Shown here piece by piece: positions 55,308 through 64,000 of a stretch of 64,000 nucleotides of DNA. This DNA is from Pseudidiomarina atlantica. Its GTDB lineage: Bacteria > Pseudomonadota > Gammaproteobacteria > Enterobacterales > Alteromonadaceae. The stretch's first letter is position 1. Each line of letters opens with the position of its first letter. Location: positions 62,001 through 126,000 of the forward strand of contig NZ_JPIN01000013.1 in NCBI RefSeq assembly GCF_000753735.1, read 5' to 3'. A program made the translations under genes and the position numbers. Under the pieces are notes generated by a model. That model made no database searches, had not been told where the DNA came from, and saw only the letters and a list, made by a program, of their open reading frames with translations.

Positions 55308-57320
55308 TTATTGAAGTTGCTCAGCGTGCGGTAGTTCGTGGGCTGGTGCTTCGGTAGCGCCTTCTTTCAAAAAGCTATCCATCCAGCGCATCAAGCGCAT
55401 GCTGTAGTCAAGTTGGGCGGCGACGCGGCGGTTACCGTGGCCTTCACCCGGATAGAGCACTAAACGTACAGGTACATTACCATGGGTTTTCAAATAACGA
55501 TACAACTCCATGGATTGGCTCGGATGCACCCGTGTGTCTTCTTTACCGTGCATGATAAGAATAGGTGTACGTGCTTTTTCGGCATGATAAATCGGGCTAC
55601 GCTCAAGATACCACTGCCATTTTTCCCATGGATAACTGCGTGCGTGTACGGCATGCATCTCTTTGGCGATGTCAGTCGTACCAAATTTCGAAATGTTGTC
55701 GCTAATACCAACAAACATGACGCTGGCAGCCCAATGCTCGGTTTGAGCGGTGGCACCCCATGCGGAGGCAAAACCACCGTAGGAACCACCGGTAATGCCG
55801 GCGCGCTCGCCATCGACTAAGCCCATTTCGACCAGGGCATTTTTACCATCGACAAGGTCATCGAATTCTTTACCAGCGTAATCGTTTTGCCCAAGCTTTG
55901 AGAATTCAACGCCGCGTCCGGTACTGCCACGATAATTAGGGAAGAACAGTGCATAGCCTTGTTGGGCGGCATATTTTACTGGGCTGCCGTAGCGGTCGAG
56001 CCAACCATTACTGTAATGCGCTTCAGGACCACCATGGACCACGGTGATTAACGGATAGCGCGTGCCTTCTTGGTAATCGGTCGGGTAGACCAAAATACCT
56101 TCCAATTCAAGGCCATCACGGGCTTCGTAGGTGATGGTTTCTTGGCGTGGCATGGTGATTTCAGCCAACCATGGGTTGGAATCGGTGACGCGCAACATGG
56201 TTTGATTTTCAACGCGGAATAACTCAGTCGGATGGCTCGCAGTGTTGGCGCGAGCATAAAACGATGACTGCCCTGGCGTCGCTTCAATATCTACTACTAT
56301 AGCTTCGCCTGCTGCAACCAAAGGTCGCGTTTCGAGCCATTGCATAGTGATGGCTTGTACTTCGGTTTCGGTGCCAATTGCGCCTAGATAGATGAGCTCG
56401 TCATTACCGCGCCAATCGATGTCTTGAACATGCCCTTGATAGTCGGGCAACACCTCACGAACTTCATTGTCATTTTGGGTATCGAACACATACAAACGAC
56501 CTGTCGCTGGGTCGTTGTAGTCAGCAGCGCCGATCACCGCCAAATAGCGGCCATCTGGTGAAAATTCGGCTTTGCCCAATTTACCCGTGGTGGCAAAGGC
56601 AGCTTCTTCAACGCCAGCAAATGAAATCAATTGATACTCGCTGCTCATGTAGTTGTCATCTACTAAGGCTGTTGGCGCAGTCCGTACCAACAATTGTTCG
56701 TGTCCGGGGCGAAATGCCACTGAATAGATTTGTTGCTCTTTGGTCAGTTGCACGGCCATCGGGCTCTCTGCGGTTAAATCAACCAACCAGGCATGGGTAA
56801 ATTCGTTTTCTTCTTCGTAGACTTCGGCTTTAAAGCCTTTTTTCGCTAGTTTTTTATCAGCTTCATCGGCTTTAGCGCGCGCGGTAAACGCGAGGTAGCG
56901 TCCGTCTTCGCTTAAGGCGTAGCTGAAGATGCTGTTTTCATGGCTGAACACTTTTTGTGCTTCACCACCTTGCAACGAGATTTTATAGAGACTGGTATGC
57001 TCATCACCATCGCGCTTGCTGGTAAAGTAGATAGCGTCACCATGAATGGTTACGGCACCGACTCCTGACTTATCATTCACAAATGAGACAGGTTCGGCGT
57101 TGTCACGCGCAACCAATAGTTCGACAAAGCTACCGCCGTCGTCATCGACATAGGGGGTACGGGGTGAAACACGGGTAAATGCTGCAACACTGCCATCATC
57201 GCTAACGGCAACGCTGTTAATCGACTTTACCGTAACCGTTTCGGTGAGCGTGATATCGCGCGCTGAGGCGCTAAAACTAAGCGCTACACACAAGGCAGAT
57301 AGACCTATACGAAGGAACAT
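55308..57320 (-). CDS. Secreted S9 family prolyl oligopeptidase-like peptidase
   Basis: A 670-residue exported serine peptidase. Signal peptide at 1-20 (ASA), a beta-propeller of about residues 25-395 with repeated WD/PD40-like strands (SEDGRYLAFTA, SPDGRYLAVIG), and a C-terminal alpha/beta hydrolase with S513 (GGSYGG), D595 (GKEDTRVHP) and H628 (GEGHGNR). Likely an acylaminoacyl- or dipeptidyl-peptidase working on peptides in the periplasm or outside. AGGAGA precedes the ATG. Probably transcribed with the cyclase gene downstream. Confidence 0.92.
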   Translation of the reverse strand: MFLRIGLSALCVALSFSASARDITLTETVTVKSINSVAVSDDGSVAAFTRVSPRTPYVDDDGGSFVELLVARDNAEPVSFVNDKSGVGAVTIHGDAIYFTSKRDGDEHTSLYKISLQGGEAQKVFSHENSIFSYALSEDGRYLAFTARAKADEADKKLAKKGFKAEVYEEENEFTHAWLVDLTAESPMAVQLTKEQQIYSVAFRPGHEQLLVRTAPTALVDDNYMSSEYQLISFAGVEEAAFATTGKLGKAEFSPDGRYLAVIGAADYNDPATGRLYVFDTQNDNEVREVLPDYQGHVQDIDWRGNDELIYLGAIGTETEVQAITMQWLETRPLVAAGEAIVVDIEATPGQSSFYARANTASHPTELFRVENQTMLRVTDSNPWLAEITMPRQETITYEARDGLELEGILVYPTDYQEGTRYPLITVVHGGPEAHYSNGWLDRYGSPVKYAAQQGYALFFPNYRGSTGRGVEFSKLGQNDYAGKEFDDLVDGKNALVEMGLVDGERAGITGGSYGGFASAWGATAQTEHWAASVMFVGISDNISKFGTTDIAKEMHAVHARSYPWEKWQWYLERSPIYHAEKARTPILIMHGKEDTRVHPSQSMELYRYLKTHGNVPVRLVLYPGEGHGNRRVAAQLDYSMRLMRWMDSFLKEGATEAPAHELPHAEQLQ

Positions 57321-57431
57321 CTCGATCTCCTATTTATGTTATTTTTCTTCCACATAGTAGCAGCAAAATAGTTGACTTCCCACGAAATCACGCCACTCTA
57401 AGCAGGTCATAAAGTTAATACGGGAGTCTGC

Positions 57432-59210
57432 ATGGCAGATCAAGTTTGGATTGGGATAATCCTCATCGCAGCTTTGGCGTTATTTGTTTACGATCGCTGG
57501 CGCTATGACTTTGTAGCGATGGGTGCATTATTTGCTGCCTACATCGTCGGCTTGATTCCACGTAATGAAGTGTTCTCAGGATTTGGCAATGCCGCCGTGA
57601 TCACCGTCGCTGCAGTCCTTGTGATTAGCCACGCGCTGTGGCGCTCGGGAGTAGTAGATAGCATGGCTAGCAGTGTCAAACAGGTCGGCGACCGTGTTTG
57701 GCTGCAGATGATTGTGCTGACTGGGTTAACTACCTTTGTCTCTGCGTTTATCAGTAATACGGGCGCTATGGCGATTATGATCCCAGTCGCGTTGCAACTA
57801 TCACGCAATGGTGCTGGGCATGCTTCGTTGATGCTGATGCCAATGGCTTTCGGTTCGCTCCTAGGTGGAACTATTACCATGATAGGTACACCGCCCAACA
57901 TCATTATTTCAGATATTCGTGCTGCGCATGATGCGGACCCTTTTGGCATTTTTGATTTTACTCCTGTCGGTTTATCACTGGCTGTAGCAGGCTTGGTCAT
58001 GATGTGGGTAACGGCGCATTGGTTAGTGCCGCGCAGTAAGAGTCGTGATACGTCAAATTCACCTTACGATGTCAGTGCTTATCTGACCGAGCTGTACTTG
58101 CCGGAAAACGCAGCGCTTATCGGCCATACCTTGTTTGAATTTGAATCGAAGATTAAAGAAAACTTTGCGGTGGTCGCACTCAAGCGCGGCAAGCAACTGA
58201 TCACCGCGCCACCGCGTTATCAACGCCTGAAGGCCGAAGATGTTCTCATCATCGAAGCTGACGCCGAGACCCTTCAGCAAATTCTCGACATCACCAAATT
58301 TGAACTGAATGCCGAAGAGCAACTCGATACGCGCTTTTTGGTTTCTGATGAAATCAAAGTCATTGAAGGTATCGTCGGCCATGATTCTCGTCTGATCGGT
58401 CGTTCCGCCGCGGACTTGCGTATTCGCCACCGCTTTGGGGTCAATGTGCTAGCGGTCGCGCGCGAAGGACAGCCACTCAAACCGAGTCTCTCGGATGTCA
58501 GATTCAAACCTGGTGACGTGTTGTTGTTACAAGGCGACGCAGAGGTCCTCGATGATGTCTTCAAACGCTTTGGCTGCTTCCCGCTGGCGCAACGCAGTTT
58601 ACGCCTTGGCAGTAAGCGCAAACTTTTGGTTCCGCTGGGGATTTTTGCTGGCGCTGTGCTTGCCAGTGCGTTTGGTTTACTCAGCGTACCGGTGGCATTT
58701 AGCATGGCTGCGGGACTCATGGTGTTGGCCAATGTGATTCCGATACGCGAGCTTTACGAACACATCGAATGGCCGATTATTGTATTGCTGGCTGCGACCA
58801 TTCCTTTAGGTGGTGCGATGGAGCGCAGCGGTGCCGCAGACACCCTTGCGACGGGCGTATTGTGGATTAGCATGAGTTCGCCAGACGTGGTTGCCTTGGT
58901 CATCTTGTTAGTGGCGACCATGTTACTGTCAAATATCATCAATAACGCCGCAGCGGCGGTGTTGATGGCACCGATCGGCATCAGCTTGGCGAGCAGCTTG
59001 GAAGCATCCATGGACCCGTTTTTGATGGCTGTCGCCGTCGGCGCTGCGTTACCCTTTTTAACGCCGATTGGGCACCAATCGAATATCTTGGTGATGGGCC
59101 CAGGGGGCTATCGCTTTAAAGACTACTGGCGCTTAGGTTTGCCGTTGTCGATAGCCATGGTCATTGTCGCCACCGTTATGATAACCCTGACTTGGCCAAT
59201 GCGCGGGTAG
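57432..59210 (+). CDS. SLC13-family transporter with two TrkA-C domains
   Basis: A 592-residue member of the divalent anion:Na+ symporter (DASS/SLC13) superfamily. N-terminal helices to about 205, with [15 protein letters not shown] and the re-entrant [11 protein letters not shown]; two consecutive RCK_C/TrkA-C domains in the middle (about 215-300 and 305-390); then C-terminal helices with the second re-entrant loop [16 protein letters not shown]. Candidate substrates are sulfate or dicarboxylates. The 3' end overlaps fabR by 35 bases. Confidence 0.9.
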   Translation: MADQVWIGIILIAALALFVYDRWRYDFVAMGALFAAYIVGLIPRNEVFSGFGNAAVITVAAVLVISHALWRSGVVDSMASSVKQVGDRVWLQMIVLTGLTTFVSAFISNTGAMAIMIPVALQLSRNGAGHASLMLMPMAFGSLLGGTITMIGTPPNIIISDIRAAHDADPFGIFDFTPVGLSLAVAGLVMMWVTAHWLVPRSKSRDTSNSPYDVSAYLTELYLPENAALIGHTLFEFESKIKENFAVVALKRGKQLITAPPRYQRLKAEDVLIIEADAETLQQILDITKFELNAEEQLDTRFLVSDEIKVIEGIVGHDSRLIGRSAADLRIRHRFGVNVLAVAREGQPLKPSLSDVRFKPGDVLLLQGDAEVLDDVFKRFGCFPLAQRSLRLGSKRKLLVPLGIFAGAVLASAFGLLSVPVAFSMAAGLMVLANVIPIRELYEHIEWPIIVLLAATIPLGGAMERSGAADTLATGVLWISMSSPDVVALVILLVATMLLSNIINNAAAAVLMAPIGISLASSLEASMDPFLMAVAVGAALPFLTPIGHQSNILVMGPGGYRFKDYWRLGLPLSIAMVIVATVMITLTWPMRG

Positions 59211-59799
59211 CCTCTGCACCACGTGCAATAATCCGTACCTGCGCTATGGTCACTTCTAACAACTGCTGTCGCTCGGCTGCGCTGGCATCAAGCGCGTCAG
59301 CGCCGGCGCTGAATACCACGCGAACGATAGCGTCGGCATGGAGTTCGGCGAGTTGTCGGTCGAATTGTTGCTCGGCCACTAAATAATCGACGAGTTCAGC
59401 AGTGAAATGCTCAACTTCGCGTTGCACGGCAAGGCGAAACTCGCGTGAATTGCCAGATTTTTCTTGTAGTAAGAGTCGAAAAATTGCGGTGTTGTTAGCC
59501 ACGAACTCCATAAAAGTCGTGACCGAGGCGCGAATAATTGAACCGCCTTTGGCGATTTGTTGGCGCGACTGGCGCAACAATTGCCGCAGTGCTAGGCCAC
59601 CTTCATCGACCAAAGTCAAACCCAACTCTTCCATGTTCTGAAAGTGACGATAAAAAGAAGTAGGCGCGATCCCTGCTTCACGCGCGACTTCGCGCAAACT
59701 TAACGAAGCATAGCCGTGTTCCGCGCTCAGTTGATTCATTGCGGCTTGAATCAGGGCTCGACGGGTTTTTTCTTTTTGTTGGGCGCGAATACCGGCCAT
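59176..59799 (-). CDS. fabR: Unsaturated fatty acid biosynthesis repressor FabR
   Basis: A 207-residue TetR-type regulator. The first 60 residues ([36 protein letters not shown]) are nearly those of E. coli FabR, and [21 protein letters not shown] also matches. FabR senses the unsaturated/saturated acyl balance and represses unsaturated fatty acid genes. AAGGAAG precedes the ATG. It is divergent from a desaturase gene, an arrangement like Pseudomonas desT-desCB, with a FabR-like palindrome between. Confidence 0.92.
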   Translation of the reverse strand: MAGIRAQQKEKTRRALIQAAMNQLSAEHGYASLSLREVAREAGIAPTSFYRHFQNMEELGLTLVDEGGLALRQLLRQSRQQIAKGGSIIRASVTTFMEFVANNTAIFRLLLQEKSGNSREFRLAVQREVEHFTAELVDYLVAEQQFDRQLAELHADAIVRVVFSAGADALDASAAERQQLLEVTIAQVRIIARGAEATRALAKSGLS

Positions 59800-59893
59800 T
59801 TAGGGAACTTCCTTGGGCGTTGTGTTGCCGAATAAGTTGATTATGTCAGTGAACGCTTGTGCACGCAATTCATCGCTTTTTAGCAATTACTAG

Positions 59894-59922
59894 TTGCATG
59901 TCGAGGGCAAACTGCGTAAATT
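59894..59922 (+). promoter_or_regulatory. Possible promoter of the desaturase gene
   Basis: TTGCAT (59894-59899), a 17-base spacer and TAAATT (59917-59922): a modest match whose -10 touches the FabR-like operator, as expected of a repressed promoter. Confidence 0.4.
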
Positions 59923-59923
59923 C

Positions 59924-59941
59924 AGCGTACACATGTTCGCT
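59924..59941. promoter_or_regulatory. fabR: FabR-like operator
   Basis: AGCGTACACATGTTCGCT, an 18-base imperfect palindrome with half-sites AGCGTACA and TGTTCGCT. From memory this is the FabR site form found before E. coli fabA and fabB. It lies 41 bases before the desaturase ATG and 125 bases before fabR. Confidence 0.8.
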
Positions 59942-59981
59942 AAAAAGCTGGCATGGTTTTAAGTTTAATGTAGGTTGCTTT

Positions 59982-61133
59982 ATGACGACGTCTGAAAATC
60001 CAAAACCAAAGATTATTTGGTTGAATACCCTCCTGTTTACTATCACTTTTTTGATCACCGTTATCGCAGTGCCTTGGTACGGAATCGTCCACGGTTACTC
60101 ATTCGGTCTCTGGCTTGCCTTAGTAGCGACCATTGGCTTTGCTGGGATCTCAATTACCGCTGGCTATCATCGTTTGTGGGCCCATCGTGCCTACGACGCA
60201 CACCGGTCATTGCGCATTTTATTTGCGCTCGGTGGCGCCTTAGCCGTGCAGAACAGCGCGTTGCATTGGTCATCTGATCATCGTGAGCATCACAAGCACG
60301 TTGATGATAATGATAAAGACCCGTATTCAGCCAAACGTGGTTTTTGGTATTCGCATATCGGCTGGATGCTACGCGAGTATCAGGCGTCACGTTACAGCGA
60401 CTACAACAATGTGAAGGATTTACAGCAAGACCCTGTGGTCATGTGGCAGCACCGTAACTATTTGTTGCTAACCCTGCTCACCACTATTGGTTGGCCAGTA
60501 GCCCTGGGTTTACTCATTGGCGACGTGTGGGGAGCAGTTCTGCTCGTAGGTGTGGCACGCTTAGTGATTAATCATCACACGACGTTCTTTATTAATTCGC
60601 TGGCGCACATCTGGGGTAAGCAGACGTATACTGATCGTAATACAGCACGTGATAACGGCGTACTCGCTTTTCTGACGTTTGGTGAAGGCTATCACAACTA
60701 CCACCATATCTTTTCAGCTGACTACCGTAACGGTATTCGCTGGTGGCACTTTGATCCGACCAAATGGTTGATTCGCGTTTGTTCATGGTTTGGCCTGACA
60801 CGTAACTTGCGTCGCACCAATGGTTATCAAGTTGAGAAAGCGCGGTTAGAGATGCAGTTTAAGCGCGCTAAAGCGCGGGTTGCGACAGCGAACGAGACTG
60901 CGGTGCAAAAGCTTCACGATGAATTTGATGAGTTAATGCAGCGACTGCGCGCTTATTATCAAGCACGTAAGCAATTATTGGACGGTAAAGCCAAAGCCTT
61001 TGCCGAGCATATGCATGTACCGACGCGTGAAGAGATGCAGGTAAAAGTAGATGAATTACGCGCCGCGTTCGAAGAACACAAGCGCGCATTTAGACAGATG
61101 CTGCGCCAACAACTGACGCAGCACGTGAGCTAA
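59982..61133 (+). CDS. Membrane fatty acid (acyl-CoA delta-9 type) desaturase with C-terminal coiled coil
   Basis: A 383-residue diiron membrane desaturase introducing a double bond into acyl chains. Four main helices and three histidine boxes: H63-x4-H68 (HRLWAH), HREHH (100-104) and HNYHH (238-242), plus a histidine pair in VINHH. The catalytic part ends near 280; the remaining ~100 residues are charged, helical and Ala/Lys/Glu/Gln-rich, forming a probable coiled coil not needed for catalysis in related enzymes. I chose the ATG at 59982 because the longer frame spans the FabR-like operator and promoter. Expected to be repressed by FabR. Confidence 0.9.
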   Translation: MTTSENPKPKIIWLNTLLFTITFLITVIAVPWYGIVHGYSFGLWLALVATIGFAGISITAGYHRLWAHRAYDAHRSLRILFALGGALAVQNSALHWSSDHREHHKHVDDNDKDPYSAKRGFWYSHIGWMLREYQASRYSDYNNVKDLQQDPVVMWQHRNYLLLTLLTTIGWPVALGLLIGDVWGAVLLVGVARLVINHHTTFFINSLAHIWGKQTYTDRNTARDNGVLAFLTFGEGYHNYHHIFSADYRNGIRWWHFDPTKWLIRVCSWFGLTRNLRRTNGYQVEKARLEMQFKRAKARVATANETAVQKLHDEFDELMQRLRAYYQARKQLLDGKAKAFAEHMHVPTREEMQVKVDELRAAFEEHKRAFRQMLRQQLTQHVS

Positions 61134-61135
61134 GC

Positions 61136-63460
61136 CTATTTTTGTTTCGCTTTGGCGAAGGCGTCAGCAAAGGCTGAACCCATTGCAGAATTGCTAGCCG
61201 GTGCCGGTTTCGGTGCCGGCTTCTTTTTGCCCACAGTTTGCGGTTTGCCCGTCGTTGTGGCAGGTGTAGTTGCTGCCTTGGCGTGCACCTCATCGTCTAA
61301 CCGCATAGTGAGACTGATACGTTTACGCGCCACATCTACCTCAAGTACTTTTACCTTAACAATATCGCCCGCTTTAACTACTTCGCGTGGGTCGCTGACG
61401 AATTGATGTGAAAGTGCGCTGACGTGAACCAAACCATCTTGGTGCACACCGACGTCGACGAAGGCGCCAAACGCGGCAACATTCGAGACAACGCCTTCGA
61501 GGGTCATACCAGGCTTGAGATCTTCTACCTTTTCGACACCTTCTTTAAATTCGGCCATTTTGAACTCAGGACGCGGGTCGCGCCCCGGCTTTTCCAACTC
61601 ACGCAAGATGTCTTGGACGGTCGGTAAACCGAAACTGTCATCGGTGTAATCGCGGGCATCTAATTGCTTTACGAAAGCGCTGTCGCCAATGATTTGTGCT
61701 ACTTCTTTACCATGCTGTTGGGCGATGCGCTCAACCACTGGGTAAGCTTCTGGGTGAACTGCTGAACCGTCAAGCGGTTGCACGCCATTCATGATGCGCA
61801 AAAAGCCTGCGGCCTGTTCAAAGGACTTAGGCCCCATGCGTGCGACGTCAAGCAGCTTTTTCCGCGTTGCGAAGCGCCCGTGTTGGTCACGATGCAGCAC
61901 GATATTCTGCGCGAGCGTTTTATTCAAACCCGCGACGCGGGCGAGTAGCGCGACAGAAGCCGTATTGACGTCGACACCTACTGCGTTGACACAGTCTTCA
62001 ACCACGGCATCGAGGCTCTGCGCGAGCTGTGCTTGGCTCACATCATGTTGATACTGACCAACGCCAATCGATTTCGGCTCAATCTTTACCAGCTCAGCGA
62101 GTGGGTCTTGTAACCGTCGGGCGATAGAAACCGCACCGCGCAATGACACATCAAGATCAGGAAATTCCAGCGCAGCCAACTCTGAGGCGGAGTAAACTGA
62201 AGCACCGGCTTCGTTCACCATGACTTTGGTTGCTTTGACCTCTGGATTGCCTTTCAGCATATCGGCCACAAGCTTGTCGGTTTCCCGTGAGTGCGTGCCG
62301 TTACCGATGGCAATCAGTTCGACTTTGTGTTGCTTACACATACCCACCAAAGTGCGAATCGACTTGTCCATTTGGTTTTGCGGCTGGAACGGGAACACCG
62401 TATTGGTCCCCAATACTTTGCCAGTACTATCAACGACCGCGACTTTGATCCCAGTACGCACACCCGGGTCCAGTCCCATTGTCACTTTAGCTCCTGCAGG
62501 CGCCGCCATGAGCAAATCTTTCAAGTTGTTGGCAAAGACTTTAATGGCGTCAGCTTCGGCGCGCTCGCGAACGCTACCAAAGAGCTCAGTTTCCATGTGT
62601 AGCAATAATTTGATGCGCCAAGTCCATTGTACGGTCTGGCGCATCCAGTCATCGGCGCTACGCTTGCTATGCTGCCAGCCGATGTGGCGGGCAACCAAAT
62701 ACTCACCATGACTGGGTGCTTGCGGATCCTCCTGTTGCGGATCGGCATTCAGCTTTAGTTGCAAAATCCCCTCGTTGCGTCCGCGAAATAAAGCTAACGC
62801 ACGGTGTGAAGGAATTTTCTTGAGCGCTTCACTAAAACTAAAGTAATCGCGGTACTTCGCGCCCTCTTGTTCTTTGCCATTCGCCACTTGGCTGGTAATT
62901 TCGGCGTTTTCCCACAGGTATTGGCGTACCTGTTTGAGCAACTGAGCGTCTTCGGCAAAGCGCTCCATCAAGATAAAACGTGCGCCTTCCAGCACTGCTT
63001 TGGTATCGGCGAAGCCTGCGTCGGTGTTGATAAAATCTTGCGCTAAGCTTTCTGGATCTTGGTTCGGATCAGCAAGTAAGCTATCGGCTAACGGCTCAAG
63101 ACCTGCCTCAATTGCGATTTGACCTTTGGTGCGACGCTTCGGTCGGTAAGGTAGGTACAAATCTTCCAACTCAGTCTTAGATTCAGTAGCGCGAATCGCA
63201 CGCTCCAAGTCCGGCGTCAATTTCTCTTGTTCGCGAATACTGGCAAGAATCACTTCGCGACGCTCATTGAGCTCACGCAAATAGGTAAGACGCTGTGCTA
63301 AGGTGCGCAACTGGGTATCATCAAGTCCGCCGGTGGCTTCTTTGCGATAACGCGCAATGAAAGGTACGGTTGCGCCATCATCAAGTAGCGCGATAGCAGC
63401 GTTGACCTGCTGCGAACTAACAGCTAATTCGTTCGCGATTTGCTGGGAAATCGAGCTCAT
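61136..63460 (-). CDS. tex: Tex family RNA-binding transcription accessory protein
   Basis: A 774-residue cytoplasmic nucleic-acid-binding protein that affects transcript stability and polymerase processivity. N-terminal helical domain (to about 320), YqgF/RNase H-like domain ([16 protein letters not shown]), helix-hairpin-helix region ([15 protein letters not shown]) and an S1 RNA-binding domain near 650-725 ([31 protein letters not shown]). The last ~50 residues are a Lys/Pro/Ala-rich tail. Neighbours greB as in E. coli; two bases separate its stop from the desaturase stop. Confidence 0.96.
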   Translation of the reverse strand: MSSISQQIANELAVSSQQVNAAIALLDDGATVPFIARYRKEATGGLDDTQLRTLAQRLTYLRELNERREVILASIREQEKLTPDLERAIRATESKTELEDLYLPYRPKRRTKGQIAIEAGLEPLADSLLADPNQDPESLAQDFINTDAGFADTKAVLEGARFILMERFAEDAQLLKQVRQYLWENAEITSQVANGKEQEGAKYRDYFSFSEALKKIPSHRALALFRGRNEGILQLKLNADPQQEDPQAPSHGEYLVARHIGWQHSKRSADDWMRQTVQWTWRIKLLLHMETELFGSVRERAEADAIKVFANNLKDLLMAAPAGAKVTMGLDPGVRTGIKVAVVDSTGKVLGTNTVFPFQPQNQMDKSIRTLVGMCKQHKVELIAIGNGTHSRETDKLVADMLKGNPEVKATKVMVNEAGASVYSASELAALEFPDLDVSLRGAVSIARRLQDPLAELVKIEPKSIGVGQYQHDVSQAQLAQSLDAVVEDCVNAVGVDVNTASVALLARVAGLNKTLAQNIVLHRDQHGRFATRKKLLDVARMGPKSFEQAAGFLRIMNGVQPLDGSAVHPEAYPVVERIAQQHGKEVAQIIGDSAFVKQLDARDYTDDSFGLPTVQDILRELEKPGRDPRPEFKMAEFKEGVEKVEDLKPGMTLEGVVSNVAAFGAFVDVGVHQDGLVHVSALSHQFVSDPREVVKAGDIVKVKVLEVDVARKRISLTMRLDDEVHAKAATTPATTTGKPQTVGKKKPAPKPAPASNSAMGSAFADAFAKAKQK

Positions 63461-63513
63461 AATCTCTCTCTTCTGGGGCTATGCAAAAATTTGGGGCGCC
63501 AGTATAGCAGTGT

Positions 63514-63999
63514 TCAAGCGCCTTTCGTAAGCTGATAGCAGATGTCCGTTATCCACCATTCTTTGACACCGGTCGGGGTCGGGACGCGAATGTCATCATC
63601 CACTTGTTTGCCAAGTGCTGCGCGAGCCATCGGCGAGTCGATGGAAATCACTGATTTATCGTCATATATCTCATCAGGACCGACAATGGAAAAAGTGCGT
63701 TCTTGGCCCTCAGTATTCTCGATGGTGACAGTTGCACCAAAAAACACTTTACCTTCTTGAGCTGGCGCGTAATCGACAATTTTCAGTTCTTCTAAGCGCT
63801 TGCGCAAAAAGCGGATGCGTTTATCAATTTGTCTTAATTTTTGCTTGTTGTATTTGTAGTCGGCATTCTCGGAGCGATCGCCCAAGCTGGCAGCCCAAGC
63901 AACTTTTTCGGTGGTCTCACGGCGCTCGACACGCCATAAGTGGTCTAATTCATTTTGCAGTTTTAGATAACCGCGTCGGGTGATGAGTGCTGTACGTGC
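63514..63999 (-). CDS. greB: Transcription elongation factor GreB (5' end outside window)
   Basis: The last 161 residues of GreB, which stimulates transcript cleavage by backtracked RNA polymerase. The frame is open to the window edge with ITRRGYLKLQNELDHLWR matching the start of GreB, so only a few residues are missing. Acidic tip residues of the N-terminal coiled coil lie in SLGDRSENADY, and the C-terminal FKBP-like domain contains VGPDEI and SIDSPMARALG-like sequence. GreB rather than GreA from KIVDYAPAQEGKVFFGA. Followed by tex on the same strand after 53 bases. Confidence 0.95.
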   Translation of the reverse strand, partial: ARTALITRRGYLKLQNELDHLWRVERRETTEKVAWAASLGDRSENADYKYNKQKLRQIDKRIRFLRKRLEELKIVDYAPAQEGKVFFGATVTIENTEGQERTFSIVGPDEIYDDKSVISIDSPMARAALGKQVDDDIRVPTPTGVKEWWITDICYQLTKGA

Positions 64000-64000
64000 C

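Noticed and set aside
61197-61225. GCCGGT-rich repeat in the 3' end of tex
   Set aside because: It encodes the Lys/Pro/Ala-rich tail (KPAPKPAPA); simple codon repetition explains it.

Overview
The window is ordinary-looking chromosome of a gammaproteobacterium, densely packed with housekeeping genes. SecB, SlmA, FabR, a SulA-like protein, NfuA, YjaG, PlsB, RadC and an Enterobacteria-like order of several blocks (rsmD-DUF1145 | ftsY-ftsE-ftsX-rpoH; gpmI-envC-yibQ | yibN-secB-gpsA; slmA-coaBC | radC-rpmB-rpmG-mutM; bioH | gntX-nfuA; kbl-tdh; tex next to greB) point to that class. The aa3 cytochrome oxidase cluster, the lexA-sulA-like pair and the many secreted peptidases suggest a marine Alteromonadales-type organism, possibly Idiomarinaceae; that placement is inference. 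I saw no transposase, integrase, phage gene, CRISPR array, tRNA or rRNA, and no gene-free stretch exceeds 300 bases.

Layout. 1-8.5 kb: end of a sensor kinase and its sigma54-dependent response regulator; a lipoprotein and threonine aldolase; a two-gene transsulfuration unit; a small membrane protein and a VOC protein; a PLP dehydratase; yjaG. 8.2-16.8 kb: rsmD with its DUF1145 partner, ftsYEX and rpoH (with sigma70-like and sigmaE-like promoters), then yibQ, envC and gpmI on the other strand. 16.9-28.7 kb: yibN, secB, gpsA, slmA, coaBC, radC, rpmBG, a PHD-like oxygenase, mutM, bioH, gntX, an M14 peptidase and nfuA (with a site matching the IscR type 1 motif). 28.7-32.5 kb: a repeat-rich lipoprotein, dinF and a polysaccharide deacetylase. 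32.5-40.8 kb: the complete aa3 oxidase cluster (coxB with a fused cytochrome c domain, ctaD, ctaG, coxC, surf1, ctaA, ctaB, sco and two small unknowns). 41.1-44.7 kb: lexA-sulA-like with two LexA boxes, divergent plsB. 44.7-49.6 kb: kbl-tdh-glpE-glpG-ubiC-ubiA on one strand. 49.7-64 kb: coaD, pckA, an ABC-2 exporter, a diguanylate cyclase, an S9 peptidase, an SLC13 transporter, fabR and a divergent desaturase separated by a FabR-like operator, tex and partial greB.

Functional links. FtsE, FtsX and EnvC act together in septal peptidoglycan splitting; SlmA and the SulA-like protein restrain FtsZ. CtaA and CtaB make heme A, and Sco, CtaG and Surf1 assemble the metal centres of the oxidase encoded beside them. 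UbiC and UbiA start ubiquinone synthesis. FabR and the desaturase form a likely unsaturated-fatty-acid control unit.

No clearly new multi-gene system stands out. The points most worth a second look are the FabR, IscR and sigmaE sites, the head-to-head overlapping start of dinF and the deacetylase, a terminator hairpin buried in dinF, the desaturase with a long coiled-coil tail, the PHD-like hydroxylase beside ribosomal protein genes, and the two uncharacterised small proteins of the oxidase cluster.
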